DNA of 64,000 nucleotides from Vibrio gazogenes (GCF_002196515.1 NZ_CP018836.1:558001-622000); one strand, 5' to 3'. Positions 37,026 to 45,242 are shown, counted from the first letter of the stretch. Made by a program: numbers and translations. Notes: generated by a model not told the origin, from the letters alone.

Positions 37026-37445
37026 TCACCAACAGAAATTCAAAAACAGAAAGTCGGTCTCTTCATAGCGCAGCAGTTTTGCATGGTCGTCAAGATAGAG
37101 ATCCAACCGACACACATGGTGTAAATCAGGTTGCCCTTGTTCAGCGATCATATCCAGCGCATCAATCACTGAACGCTGCTTTTTGTAAGACCAACTGACT
37201 GAGGCCAAAATATCCGGTGAGAAAAAAGTTGCTAGCCATGGCCGTTTAATGACAAACATCACTGGCCCTTGTGAAACCTCTTTGATTTCTGAGGTATCGT
37301 CATACTGATATAGCCAAACCTGTATCGGCTTGTCTGGGTTGTTGTAATGAATGTACATCCGTTTCGGAAAGAAAAAAGCAACGATAAAACCGATGCATAT
37401 CAATAAAAGAATCATTCGAATTATTTTGACTGGACTAGCTTTCAT
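37026..37445 (-). CDS. Probable membrane-anchored immunity protein of the PAAR/toxin module
   Basis: This 139-aa protein has one N-terminal transmembrane helix (residues about 8-27, IIRMILLLICIGFIVAFFF) and a periplasmic remainder with two late cysteines. I do not recognise the family. Its ATG overlaps the end of the toxin gene by 11 bp, the arrangement expected of an effector-immunity pair. A membrane-anchored periplasmic immunity protein would suit a toxin acting in the cell envelope. Function is inferred from position. Confidence 0.55.
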   Translation of the reverse strand: MKASPVKIIRMILLLICIGFIVAFFFPKRMYIHYNNPDKPIQVWLYQYDDTSEIKEVSQGPVMFVIKRPWLATFFSPDILASVSWSYKKQRSVIDALDMIAEQGQPDLHHVCRLDLYLDDHAKLLRYEETDFLFLNFCW

Positions 37446-38238
37446 TTTCTAATTCTTTTCTGTGGGGGTGAAAACATAAATGAATGTCACGAGCTGCATC
37501 AGAAAAACTCGCTTGCTCCAACCGTTTCATTAACTCCGATGGGGTCAATGTTGCTAACGAATCACCGTAATCCTGATATAGTTTGAAGCCGACCTTCACA
37601 GCAATCACATCATCCGGGGCATCGCCCGAGGTGGTCATATTATCGAGAAACTGTGCTCCGCCTGCACCTCGTAACAAAAGCTCTTGGCTAAAACCGCAAG
37701 CCAAACCAACATAGCCATAATGCACATTGGACCAAATATCATAAAAATAATCATGTCTTTTATATTTATGCCAATAACTTTTAGAGTCTGTCGGTGGTTT
37801 ATCATTCGGTTTTTTATTTTGCCGATATGCTCGTACTTTCGTTAATGTCCATAATTTACGATGTACCGCAACAGCTTTTAACCTTGGGTTATCACGAATT
37901 AATGGCTTATGATCCCACGAATGCCCTTTATATACTTTTTCGAACCACAATGCGCTTGCCGTAATCAAGTCAGGCCTCGGCATAGGTGCAAACAGTTGTT
38001 TATACCACGGTAATTGCTGCCATTCCTTCAGCCGCTCATACTTATAATCCAACAAATATCGAATTGTTTCACAAGTCTGACTCTGAATATTTGTTTTCAT
38101 TTCACCAATAATATACTCAGCGACCAGTAAGGCACCATCCGAATGTTGACACGATAACAAAATAGACACTGGATCAAGCGTAGAGGCGGGGGTCGAGACA
38201 ACCTCTTTTTTCAGTACCCAGCCCGATGTATCTGACAT
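37435..38238 (-). CDS. T6SS-associated effector, similar to bacterial toxin 44 (Ntox44)
   Basis: This 267-aa protein lies between a PAAR gene and a probable immunity gene. The segment HDYFYDIWSNVHYGYVGLAC near residues 165-184, followed by GFSQELLLRGAGGAQFLDN, resembles the conserved core of polymorphic toxin type 44. The first 160 residues are helical and unassigned. The ATG shares one base with the PAAR stop (TAATG), so translation is coupled. The enzymatic activity of Ntox44 is not settled to my knowledge. It is probably carried on the T6SS spike by the PAAR protein. The family name is from memory of the motif. Confidence 0.58.
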   Translation of the reverse strand: MSDTSGWVLKKEVVSTPASTLDPVSILLSCQHSDGALLVAEYIIGEMKTNIQSQTCETIRYLLDYKYERLKEWQQLPWYKQLFAPMPRPDLITASALWFEKVYKGHSWDHKPLIRDNPRLKAVAVHRKLWTLTKVRAYRQNKKPNDKPPTDSKSYWHKYKRHDYFYDIWSNVHYGYVGLACGFSQELLLRGAGGAQFLDNMTTSGDAPDDVIAVKVGFKLYQDYGDSLATLTPSELMKRLEQASFSDAARDIHLCFHPHRKELENES

Positions 38239-38735
38239 TATATTTCCTTAATAAATATTTGGACTTTTTTCGGCTGAGTACCTGTATCTATGACGGGTAA
38301 CTGTCCACTGTGATCGGTTTTTCCCTGAGCAATTGTCTCTCCATCAACAACAATACGATATTCCACATCCCGAAGCGGTTGTCCCGTTTCATCTTTCATA
38401 ATAAAGGCACGATCATGCAATTTTTTCATCAGTTGTGGTTGCGGGACCTCATCACCAATATTAACCGTACCCCCTCCCATTGTGACCCCACCACAATTCA
38501 CCGAACCGCCTGTAATCGCTGCTGGTTTGTTGTTAATCATCACAGTAGAAGAACCCGATGATATTTTTCGTGCATGTGGTGGATGCTTTGGTTTGGAATG
38601 AGATGCGAGTGGATCCCCAACCCGAGCAGCGGGAATACCATCAATGAAAACGTCGGGAGAGCCGGAGGTGACAGGTGTTGGTGGAAATCCATCATGAGCA
38701 GTTCCGGTGTCTCCGACACGAACAGCTTTAGCCAT
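38238..38735 (-). CDS. PAAR-domain T6SS spike protein with C-terminal adaptor, copy 1
   Basis: This 165-aa protein has an N-terminal PAAR domain of about 95 residues (MAKAVRVGDTGTAHDGFPPT, PAARVGDP, HPPHARKISSGSSTV, NIGDEVPQP), which tips the VgrG spike. A C-terminal transthyretin-like extension follows (DETGQPLRDVEYRIVVDGE, GKTDHSGQLPV), a common cargo adaptor. It is nearly identical in its PAAR part to the protein at 43674-44258. ATG 38735 is chosen because the paralogue also starts MAKAVRVGDTG. It leads a three-gene PAAR/toxin/immunity operon. Confidence 0.88.
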   Translation of the reverse strand: MAKAVRVGDTGTAHDGFPPTPVTSGSPDVFIDGIPAARVGDPLASHSKPKHPPHARKISSGSSTVMINNKPAAITGGSVNCGGVTMGGGTVNIGDEVPQPQLMKKLHDRAFIMKDETGQPLRDVEYRIVVDGETIAQGKTDHSGQLPVIDTGTQPKKVQIFIKEI

Positions 38736-38945
38736 AACTTTTATTGGATCCAATAACGATGAATGATGTTTTCAAATATCACATTGAACACATGTCAACA
38801 ACTTGATTATGCAACTGGTTTTATTTTTTGATAGATGGTGTCAGAAACTTTTATCACTTATTCATTCATTTAATGATTAAGTCACTATCCGATTCAATCT
38901 GAACAGATCAAAGCTAGGGCTGATCGTGTCGTATCATTGCTACTG

Positions 38946-39074
38946 GTAGATCTCCAACAAACCGGGCGGATGATCGGCATCATCTCCCACGTCGCGGATC
39001 TGAAAGAACAAATGGCGCTACGGATTAACGTCGAACTTTCACTGACCGGATCAACCGTCAAAGTGCATTATTAA
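38946..39074 (+). pseudogene. Duplicated 3' end of sbcC
   Basis: Forty-two codons plus stop (VDLQQTGRMIGIISHVADLK and onward to STVKVHY-stop) repeat the C-terminus of SbcC with a few changes. DNA similarity starts at about 38944 and continues some 40 bp past the stop into sbcC's own downstream sequence. The fragment has the same strand as sbcC and sits on the far side of the PAAR/toxin/immunity module. The flanking bases 38754-38943 and 39113-39300 show no gene. Confidence 0.88.
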
Positions 39075-39300
39075 TGCGCTGGGGTGAACACCAACCGACT
39101 CATCATTACAAATCAGTACAATCGACTGATCATAACCAAATAAATCTAAGTTCATATGGGTTTATAAACTGGCTAAAAGGAGCATAGATAAAGGTTCCAA
39201 TATCTAACCGCTTCAAATAAGCTTTCAAACAGTAGTTGCGATATATTCACTCCTGTTTTCAGAGATTGAAAACAATTCGATTTAAGCAAGGAGGCGATTG

Positions 39301-39729
39301 ATGCTCGATATCAAAGAACCGACACTATCTGATGCACCAGCCATTGTTGCACTGCTGGCGTCTCTTGGTTACCCGGAAACCGAGGCATTCATTGAAAAGC
39401 GGATGACTCAACTCCTCTCTCATGACAACGACGTACTGCTGATTGCTGTCAAAGAGCATGAAATTATTGGCGTGATTGCTTTACATTTCATACCCCAGCT
39501 TGCTTTGCCCGGGGATTTTTGCCGCATCAGCTATTTTTGTATCTCTGAAACGTCTCGTGGCGAGGGTGTGGGTACTATGCTTGAGTCTCATGCCGTTGAT
39601 ATCGCAAAAGCGCGCGGCTGTGATCGCATCGAAGTCCATTGCCATGCCAGACGTGTTGATGCACACCGCTTTTATGATCAAAACGGATATGTAGAATCGC
39701 CAAAGTATTTAGTGAAATTGCTCAATTAA
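39301..39729 (+). CDS. GNAT-family N-acetyltransferase
   Basis: This 142-aa acetyltransferase has an acetyl-CoA loop region at ISETSRGEGVGTMLESHAVD near residues 80-99, preceded by the FCRISYFCIS strand. The substrate is unknown. ATG 39301 follows AAGGAGG by six bases, which settles the start. It is co-directional with the small gene at 39752, 22 bp downstream, and with the acetyltransferase pair further on. Confidence 0.85.
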   Translation: MLDIKEPTLSDAPAIVALLASLGYPETEAFIEKRMTQLLSHDNDVLLIAVKEHEIIGVIALHFIPQLALPGDFCRISYFCISETSRGEGVGTMLESHAVDIAKARGCDRIEVHCHARRVDAHRFYDQNGYVESPKYLVKLLN

Positions 39730-39751
39730 ATCAGTCATACGGAGAAACGAT

Positions 39752-40105
39752 ATGTCGATTACCAGTAAAACGGACGAAGAAATTATAGCCATCGCCCAGC
39801 CGATGATTGATGCCGTTGTCAACGCTTCAAACCGGCAAGACTGGGCTGCTTTTTGTGCTTATCAAACAGACGAAGAAGCGCAGGATCCCAATAATAAAGA
39901 ACATGTTCTCAAGTTATGGCAAGAAAATGAATTTTTCACATCGTTAAGCCTTGATCGAGAAATACTGGCTGTATTGCGTAACAATGAAGTGGCTCAGATC
40001 GTGTGGAAGCAGACCAGCGACGTCGTTCCGGGAGAACGCTTAGCGCGTTACTTCATTAAAGAGATTGACCAGCAGATCAAAGAAATCGGTTTTTTGATCA
40101 ATTGA
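39752..40105 (+). CDS. Conserved hypothetical protein, 117 aa
   Basis: This is a soluble 117-aa protein with no signal peptide or membrane segment. The pattern of an N-terminal helix (DEEIIAIAQPMIDAVVNASN, then RQDWAAFCAY) and later strands (DREILAVLRNN, EVAQIVWKQTSD) vaguely suggests a SnoaL/NTF2-like alpha+beta barrel, but I cannot confirm it. GGAG seven bases upstream of the ATG supports the start. It may be co-transcribed with the acetyltransferase before it. Confidence 0.65.
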   Translation: MSITSKTDEEIIAIAQPMIDAVVNASNRQDWAAFCAYQTDEEAQDPNNKEHVLKLWQENEFFTSLSLDREILAVLRNNEVAQIVWKQTSDVVPGERLARYFIKEIDQQIKEIGFLIN

Positions 40106-40133
40106 CAAGGCTGTCGTTAGCAATACACCAAAA

Positions 40134-40989
40134 CGATTCATCAGAAATTTGTGCTGTGTGACATTTTGATATATAACGATTTTTGTGGTGAACGATAAAT
40201 TTTGGCACGGCATTCAGGTGCGCTCTTCCCCTCATTTAACGTGATATAAGTAAATGTTATATAAATAAAAGGACAATCCAACATATGGAAATCAAAATTG
40301 ATGATTTATCGGGTGGCGAAGTGATCAGACTGCTCGAAGAGCATCTGGCAGATATGTATGAGACCTCACCCGCGGAAAGCGTGCATGCCTTAGATGTTGA
40401 TGCACTCAAATCCCCGGAGATAACCTTCTTCAGCGCTTGGCTCGGTAATGAACTGCAAGGTTGTCTCGCCATCAAACAACTGACCCCCGAGCATATTGAG
40501 TTGAAATCGATGCGAACCTCACGCGCTGCCCGTCAATCCGGTGTCGCGACGCAACTGCTTATGCATGCACTTAATATCGCTACTGAGCGCGGCTATCAGA
40601 CCGTTAGCCTTGAAACGGGATCTCATAATTTCTTCCGCCCGGCCAGAAACTTATACGAAAAATTTGGTTTCCGTTATTGCGGGCCATTTGCTCACTATCA
40701 AGACGATCCGCATAGTCGCTTTATGACACGAGATCTGATCAAAACATTCAAATAACAGCAACTGTGTTAAGCACCTCAATATGAATTGATTGCTACGGCA
40801 GACATCATCGCATCAGGGAAAACGGACAATCGAATACTTATTAGGTTTATTAACATTACTAACATCAATGGTTGCTGCAACCATTGGATTCGGTGGCGGT
40901 ATGTTACTGATTACCGTTTTTCCAAGCTTCCTAAGCCCCAATTTAATCATACCTGTCTATGGCGTTGTTCAACTTGCAAGCAACGTTTC
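40134..40989 (+). repeat. Tandem duplication, unit 1 (856 bp)
   Basis: The sequence from 40134 (CGATTCATCAGAAATTTGTG) to 40989 (GCAACGTTTC) is repeated immediately at 40990-41843. The copies differ by a small number of substitutions and a 2-bp length difference near 40220/41075. Each unit contains an acetyltransferase gene and the first 66 codons of a TSUP exporter. The join between units shows no more than about one base of shared sequence. Confidence 0.92.
40285..40755 (+). CDS. GNAT-family N-acetyltransferase, duplicate A
   Basis: This 156-aa acetyltransferase has SMRTSRAARQSGVATQLLMH near residues 75-94 as the acetyl-CoA loop, followed by SLETGSHNFFRPARNLYEKF and GPFAHYQDDPHSRFM. This type resembles YjaB/PhnO-like GNATs with a C-terminal Asp-Pro-His-Ser motif. 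It differs from the copy at 41139-41609 at only a few residues (G13S, V35A, N98D, N113D). AAAGGA lies about 10-15 bases upstream of the ATG. The substrate is unknown. Confidence 0.88.
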   Translation: MEIKIDDLSGGEVIRLLEEHLADMYETSPAESVHALDVDALKSPEITFFSAWLGNELQGCLAIKQLTPEHIELKSMRTSRAARQSGVATQLLMHALNIATERGYQTVSLETGSHNFFRPARNLYEKFGFRYCGPFAHYQDDPHSRFMTRDLIKTFK

Positions 40990-41017
40990 CGATTCATCAG
41001 AAATTTGTGCTGTGTGA
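40790..41017 (+). pseudogene. Truncated TSUP exporter gene in duplication unit 1
   Basis: The first 66 codons are the same as those of the intact TSUP gene at 41644-42393 (EYLLGLLTLLTSMVAATIGF and onward to VYGVVQLASNVS). At the duplication join (40989/40990) the frame runs into the start of unit 2 and stops nine codons later. Only two membrane segments remain, so it cannot be a working transporter. Confidence 0.88.
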
Positions 41018-41843
41018 CATTTTGATATATAACGATTTTTGTGGTGAACGATAAATTTTGGCACGGCATTCAGGAGCCTTTCCTCTCATTTAACGTGATA
41101 TAAGTAAATGTTATATAAATAAAAGGACAATCCAGCATATGGAAATCAAAATTGATGATTTATCGGGTAGCGAGGTGATCAGACTGCTCGAAGAGCATCT
41201 GGCAGATATGTATGAGACCTCACCCGCGGAAAGCGCGCATGCCTTAGATGTTGATGCACTCAAATCCCCGGAGATAACCTTCTTCAGCGCTTGGCTCGGT
41301 AATGAACTGCAAGGTTGTCTCGCTATCAAACAACTGACCCCCGAACATATTGAGCTGAAATCGATGCGAACCTCACGCGCCGCCCGTCAATCCGGTGTCG
41401 CGACGCAACTGCTCATGCATGCACTTGATATCGCCACTGAGCGCGGCTATCAGACCGTTAGCCTTGAAACGGGATCTCATGATTTCTTCCGCCCGGCCAG
41501 AAACTTATACGAAAAATTTGGTTTCCGTTATTGCGGGCCATTTGCTCACTATCAAGACGATCCGCACAGCCGCTTTATGACACGAGATCTGATCAAAACA
41601 TTCAAATAACAGCAACTGTGTTAAGCACCTCAATATGAATTGATTGCTACGGCAGACATCATCGCATCAGGGAAAACGGACAATCGAATACTTATTAGGT
41701 TTATTAACATTACTAACATCAATGGTTGCTGCAACCATTGGATTCGGTGGCGGTATGTTACTGATTACCGTTTTTCCAAGCTTCCTAAGCCCCAATTTAA
41801 TCATACCTGTCTATGGCGTTGTTCAACTTGCAAGCAACGTTTC
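40990..41843 (+). repeat. Tandem duplication, unit 2 (854 bp)
   Basis: This is the second copy of the unit at 40134-40989. It ends at 41843 inside the intact TSUP gene, after which sequence is unique. Either unit could be the original; the right-hand unit keeps the complete exporter. Confidence 0.92.
41139..41609 (+). CDS. GNAT-family N-acetyltransferase, duplicate B
   Basis: This 156-aa protein is nearly identical to the one at 40285-40755, with the same acetyl-CoA loop and the DPHSRFM C-terminal motif. It is followed after 34 bp by the intact TSUP exporter gene, so this copy probably represents the ancestral gene order. Confidence 0.88.
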   Translation: MEIKIDDLSGSEVIRLLEEHLADMYETSPAESAHALDVDALKSPEITFFSAWLGNELQGCLAIKQLTPEHIELKSMRTSRAARQSGVATQLLMHALDIATERGYQTVSLETGSHDFFRPARNLYEKFGFRYCGPFAHYQDDPHSRFMTRDLIKTFK

Positions 41844-42393
41844 GCGAATGCTTTTCTCACTCAAATATGTGCAGTGGGTGCTACTCCCTAAGTTTTTAGT
41901 CGGCTCAATCATCGGTACGCTGAGCATTGGCTATGGCCTGTCATATATCCCTATCGACTATATACCGCTGGCAATTGGTATCTACATACTACTGAACCTG
42001 TGGAGTTCTCGTTTTTCAATTTTTGTCAGTCGCTACGAAAGCTATTATTTGATTGGTTTCTTGCAAACAGGTTTGGGACTGGTCGTTGGTGCAACCGGCC
42101 CTTTGGCCTTAAATGTCTTAACCAAACAACTGAAGTCGAAAGATAGTATTATTGCAACAAGTTCATTGTTTATGACGATCAGTCACCTCGCCAAAATCCC
42201 GGTCTATTTAACTGTCACGGCAAGCTTGCTCACTGATTTAAATTTGATTATTTATATGATTATCGGCGCGGTGTTGGGATCATTTTTAGGTACAAGGCTG
42301 CGTTTAAGAAGCAATAATGAGCGGATGATTCAAATCATCAAAGTGTTACTCAGCTTGTTTGCCGTCAAAATGATTGTTCAAGGGATAATATAA
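41644..42393 (+). CDS. TSUP (TauE/SafE) family membrane exporter
   Basis: This 249-aa membrane protein with about seven or eight hydrophobic spans has the TSUP-typical Gly-rich first helix region (MVAATIGFGGGMLLITVFPS) and a second repeat half near residue 130 (IGFLQTGLGLVVGATGPLAL). Family members export sulfite, sulfoacetate or other sulfur/C2 anions; no specific substrate can be given. The start is uncertain: TTG 41644 has no clear ribosome binding site, and an internal ATG at residue 27 would cut the first helix. Confidence 0.8.
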   Translation: MLRQTSSHQGKRTIEYLLGLLTLLTSMVAATIGFGGGMLLITVFPSFLSPNLIIPVYGVVQLASNVSRMLFSLKYVQWVLLPKFLVGSIIGTLSIGYGLSYIPIDYIPLAIGIYILLNLWSSRFSIFVSRYESYYLIGFLQTGLGLVVGATGPLALNVLTKQLKSKDSIIATSSLFMTISHLAKIPVYLTVTASLLTDLNLIIYMIIGAVLGSFLGTRLRLRSNNERMIQIIKVLLSLFAVKMIVQGII

Positions 42394-42569
42394 TTCTTGC
42401 TTGTTTTTGGATAAGCGCGGTTTATTGTCGTCGGTTTTGTCATGTAATCATCAGTCACTCATGACTCCCATAACCTGATAATAAAAATACCGTAGACTCA
42501 TTTATCAACAAAAACCGACAGCCTTGCAGCTATCGGTTGATGTCGTTTGGTATTCCTGAATTGCGCGCA

Positions 42570-42602
42570 ATAAAAAGCCCCGTCGTTTTTGGACGTGGCT
42601 TT
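42570..42602 (-). terminator. Rho-independent terminator of the Tae4 module
   Basis: AAAGCCCCGTC (42574-42584) pairs with GACGTGGCTTT (42592-42602) with one internal mismatch. On the minus strand the stem is followed by TTTTTATTG. It lies about 80 bp beyond the Tai4 stop. The rest of 42394-42682 shows no gene. Confidence 0.7.
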
Positions 42603-42682
42603 GCATAATGTGGAAATTGTGTACTACTTTTTTCAGAGAATCAAATCCATGTCAGGAAATCAACTCCTAATCTTTGGAGTCA

Positions 42683-43117
42683 TTACTTTGCGGTTATAAA
42701 TGCATCTTGACCAGCAATGAATTCATTGAATTTTTTTGATTGATAAGCCTTAAAACACCCATAACTTTCAGATGCTTGACCATTTTTCATATAGCCCAGA
42801 GATTGCTTAGCCTCACCGTTCAGGACGTTTACCGCCTCAGCGTATGGATCGTGTTCCGTTTCAAGCGTCTCTTCATTTTGAACAATCATATACTCACCAT
42901 TGCCCATAAAAGAGAGAGAGCGTTTGCTATATTTTAAGTCTTCAGCCAACTTGCTATCAGGATCAATCGTAATCAGACAAGAGACCAGTGCATAATCTTT
43001 TAGTTTATTCCTAGCATCAAGCACTTGCTCATTTAGGTTCTCCACATGTGTGGCACATCCCACTGAAAAAAATAGTACCACTGAAAATAAAGGATAGATT
43101 AGTCTTTTAGTTCCCAT
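42683..43117 (-). CDS. Tai4-like immunity lipoprotein
   Basis: This 144-aa protein has a lipoprotein signal (LFFSVGCATH, lipobox Cys near residue 21), so it is anchored in the periplasm. The mature part has an early Cys (ALVSCLITID) and a late Cys in SYGCFKAYQSKKFNEF, in keeping with the small helical Tai4 family that plugs the Tae4 active site. The ATG lies inside the end of the amidase gene (19-bp overlap) with AAGG upstream. It should protect the producer from its own Tae4 and from kin. The name rests on pairing plus modest sequence likeness. Confidence 0.75.
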   Translation of the reverse strand: MGTKRLIYPLFSVVLFFSVGCATHVENLNEQVLDARNKLKDYALVSCLITIDPDSKLAEDLKYSKRSLSFMGNGEYMIVQNEETLETEHDPYAEAVNVLNGEAKQSLGYMKNGQASESYGCFKAYQSKKFNEFIAGQDAFITAK

Positions 43118-43674
43118 AGCATTACCTTATTGGGACTAACAGTCCCATTATAATGTTCTTTATAGTAATTCAACTCATGATAGCGACTCCCGTCTCCTGT
43201 GGATGAGCCATCCCAGAGTGTTGCATGTCCATACGCATCGCTCCATCCGCTGACTTCAGTAATGAGCAGTCCCTTTTTGCCAGATATCGCTGATATATCA
43301 GAAGGTTTCATATCATATTCGGGCTTACCCCAATTGAACTCGATATACTTCACTAAATCTTTGACTCGAAGAATATAGATTTTATTGTCAGCACCTCGGA
43401 CGCGATATATCGGATAGGTTTCAATAATTGTGCCACTTGGAACAAGAAACCCTCCATAATTGAAACCACGACTCATTCTTAGCGCACAGGCATTCGCATA
43501 ACTTGCACTATCAGCAATATATAGCTCCAAAACTCTCCCACCGACTAGCTCATACACTTTTCGAGCAGACTTGAAGCCAACTTCAGAATAAGCAGACCAT
43601 AGATCTGAAAATTTAGGGCGCTTTATATCTACTGTCGTTACTGAGTGTCCAGCACTTGCAGTTAAACTTCCCAT
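43099..43674 (-). CDS. T6SS peptidoglycan amidase effector, Tae4 family
   Basis: This 191-aa NlpC/P60-like amidase cleaves the peptide stems of peptidoglycan in target cells. The catalytic Cys is in YANACALRMSRGFNYGG near residue 62. The catalytic His is in AYGHATLWDGSS near residue 150. KRPKFSDLWSAYSE near the N-terminus matches the Tae4 start. The ATG shares a base with the PAAR stop (TAATG), so the effector is translationally coupled to its carrier. The adjacent Tai4-like gene is the immunity partner. Confidence 0.85.
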   Translation of the reverse strand: MGSLTASAGHSVTTVDIKRPKFSDLWSAYSEVGFKSARKVYELVGGRVLELYIADSASYANACALRMSRGFNYGGFLVPSGTIIETYPIYRVRGADNKIYILRVKDLVKYIEFNWGKPEYDMKPSDISAISGKKGLLITEVSGWSDAYGHATLWDGSSTGDGSRYHELNYYKEHYNGTVSPNKVMLWELKD

Positions 43675-44258
43675 TACATGTCCTTCCCTTCAAATTCCAA
43701 GCGAGTACCTTTAAGGGCATTTATTATACAAACTTCACCATTTTCATCGACATAGCCAGAAACGACCTTATTAACCGGTCCGGATAACGTGATGGAAACA
43801 GTTTCACCGGGAAGATAACCACTTGTTTTCGCATGCACATTGATATCAGTATAGTGACGAGAAGCTCCTGAGATGAGTTGACAATCTGGTCCATAAGAAA
43901 AGTAAACAGCGGTAATGGCCCTAGTGGCAGCGACATTCATTGGAGCAGCACCTCCGCCCCCATTAGATGGAACATCTCCAATGTTAACTGTCCCTCCACC
44001 AATGGTAACACCACCGCAACTGACTGCACCACCCGTGATTGCAGCAGCCTTTCCATTAATAGAAACCGTAGAAGAGCCTGATGCAATACTACGTCCATGT
44101 GGAGGATGTTTGGGCTTGCTGTGAGAAGCCAATGGATCGCCAACTCTCGCCGCAGGAATGCCATCAAATTTCACGTCAGGCGAGCCTGCAGTCACTGGTG
44201 TAGGAGGGAAACCATCGTGATCAGTACCTGTATCTCCAACTCTAACTGCCTTTGCCAT
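43674..44258 (-). CDS. PAAR-domain T6SS spike protein with C-terminal extension, copy 2
   Basis: This 194-aa protein has a PAAR domain at residues 1-95, almost identical to that at 38238-38735, then a Gly/Pro linker (SNGGGGAAPMNV), then a different C-terminal beta-rich domain (about 110-194, GYLPGETVSITLSGPVNKVV, SGYVDENGEV). The shared tip and divergent tail suggest tail-specific recruitment of the downstream effector, here Tae4. ATG 44258 is preferred to ATG 44261 because AAGGA is better spaced and the paralogue starts alike. Confidence 0.87.
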   Translation of the reverse strand: MAKAVRVGDTGTDHDGFPPTPVTAGSPDVKFDGIPAARVGDPLASHSKPKHPPHGRSIASGSSTVSINGKAAAITGGAVSCGGVTIGGGTVNIGDVPSNGGGGAAPMNVAATRAITAVYFSYGPDCQLISGASRHYTDINVHAKTSGYLPGETVSITLSGPVNKVVSGYVDENGEVCIINALKGTRLEFEGKDM

Positions 44259-44646
44259 CATTTCATCCTTGTCATTTTAATGATCATTATTAAATTATTA
44301 TGCAATTGGTGGCAATATGGAAATATTTAAATCTGAATGCAGATCACTGGCAGATATGTGAGGTGGACAAGTCAAAACTCTATCTGTTAGTTCTCAGATT
44401 GCGATGTATTCAGGTGCCCTAGCCCGACTTCAGACCTTCTGTTCACTAAAGTCAAATGAACATCTTTAAAATATGATGTTGCAACAGTTTGACTAAAGCC
44501 GAGTTGTACCAGCAATCAATATACATGCCTATACCCACGGGATATAGGATTGCCATCTGAATCTCTGGACTATCTTCTAATAGGTCTCTAAGCCATTCGT
44601 GTATACCCCACTCATTATCTGGTCTTCGTTGTGGAGCATATAAATA
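44259..44646. other. Intergenic region upstream of PAAR copy 2
   Basis: About 390 bp hold the PAAR operon promoter and nothing else I can support. No repeat of the sbcC end or other flanking gene was noticed here, unlike the first PAAR module. Confidence 0.5.
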
Positions 44647-45084
44647 TCATAGAACCGAATAAATATACTTATACGACCAAAATGCAGCAGACACTAAAGG
44701 AAATCCAATATTTATCACCAGACAGATATAATCCAGCATAAACAGCACCCACCGACAATTTGACCAGTCCGACTCCACAGAAAACCAGTCCCAGTAAATT
44801 TCATCCCTTGGCAAATTTTTGATTTTATAGCGTGGTCCGAATGGATTTGGATTGCGATAAACTACCACGAATCCAATCCCACCTTTAATCTGATTCACAT
44901 AGGCATCCGAGCGCGCTTTATCTATTCTTCCCAACCGACAGGCATCAGAAAATTCAGCGTTAACGGCTTTGGCCAACAGTTCCATCTCTTCATCGGAGTC
45001 ATCCGCAATCACCATCAAATCAGTTCTGGTTTTGGCTTCCATTCCCAGACGAAGAGCATGTCCATCAATGAAATATGGCCCTGC
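44647..45084 (-). pseudogene. Fragment of a P22-like phage portal protein
   Basis: The open frame after stop codons near 45085 reads FIDGHALRLGMEAKTRTDLM and later IKGGIGFVVVYRNPNPFGPR and DEIYWDWFSVESDWSNCRWV. This resembles the N-terminal third of podovirus portal proteins, which form the DNA entry ring of the capsid. After CRWV the frame turns into a hydrophobic tail and stops, so only about 100 of some 700 residues remain. No other phage gene is nearby. The identification is by motif likeness; a dispersed prophage remnant is the simplest explanation. Confidence 0.5.
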
Positions 45085-45203
45085 TCATCAAGGCGGTTTG
45101 TTTTATTGGCTTATCGGTTTTGGTGCGGTTCGACGACCAGATGTTCTCTTTGTAGTATGACTCACGCCTAAAGAATGAAACGAACCACCCACTATCGATT
45201 TTT

Positions 45204-45242
45204 TTCAACAAAAAAAAGCCAACCACAAAATTGTGATTGGCT
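45204..45242 (-). terminator. Rho-independent terminator, probably of ldhA
   Basis: Twelve-base arms of the form AGCCAAYCACAA (45217-45228 and 45231-45242, one wobble) are followed on the minus strand by eight T residues. It is about 200 bp past the dehydrogenase stop, with no gene between. Confidence 0.7.

Noticed and set aside
39301..42393. Row of small GNAT and hypothetical genes considered as integron cassettes
   Set aside because: No attC-like (VCR) recombination sites could be seen between the genes, and the 0.85-kb tandem duplication explains the repeated sequence.
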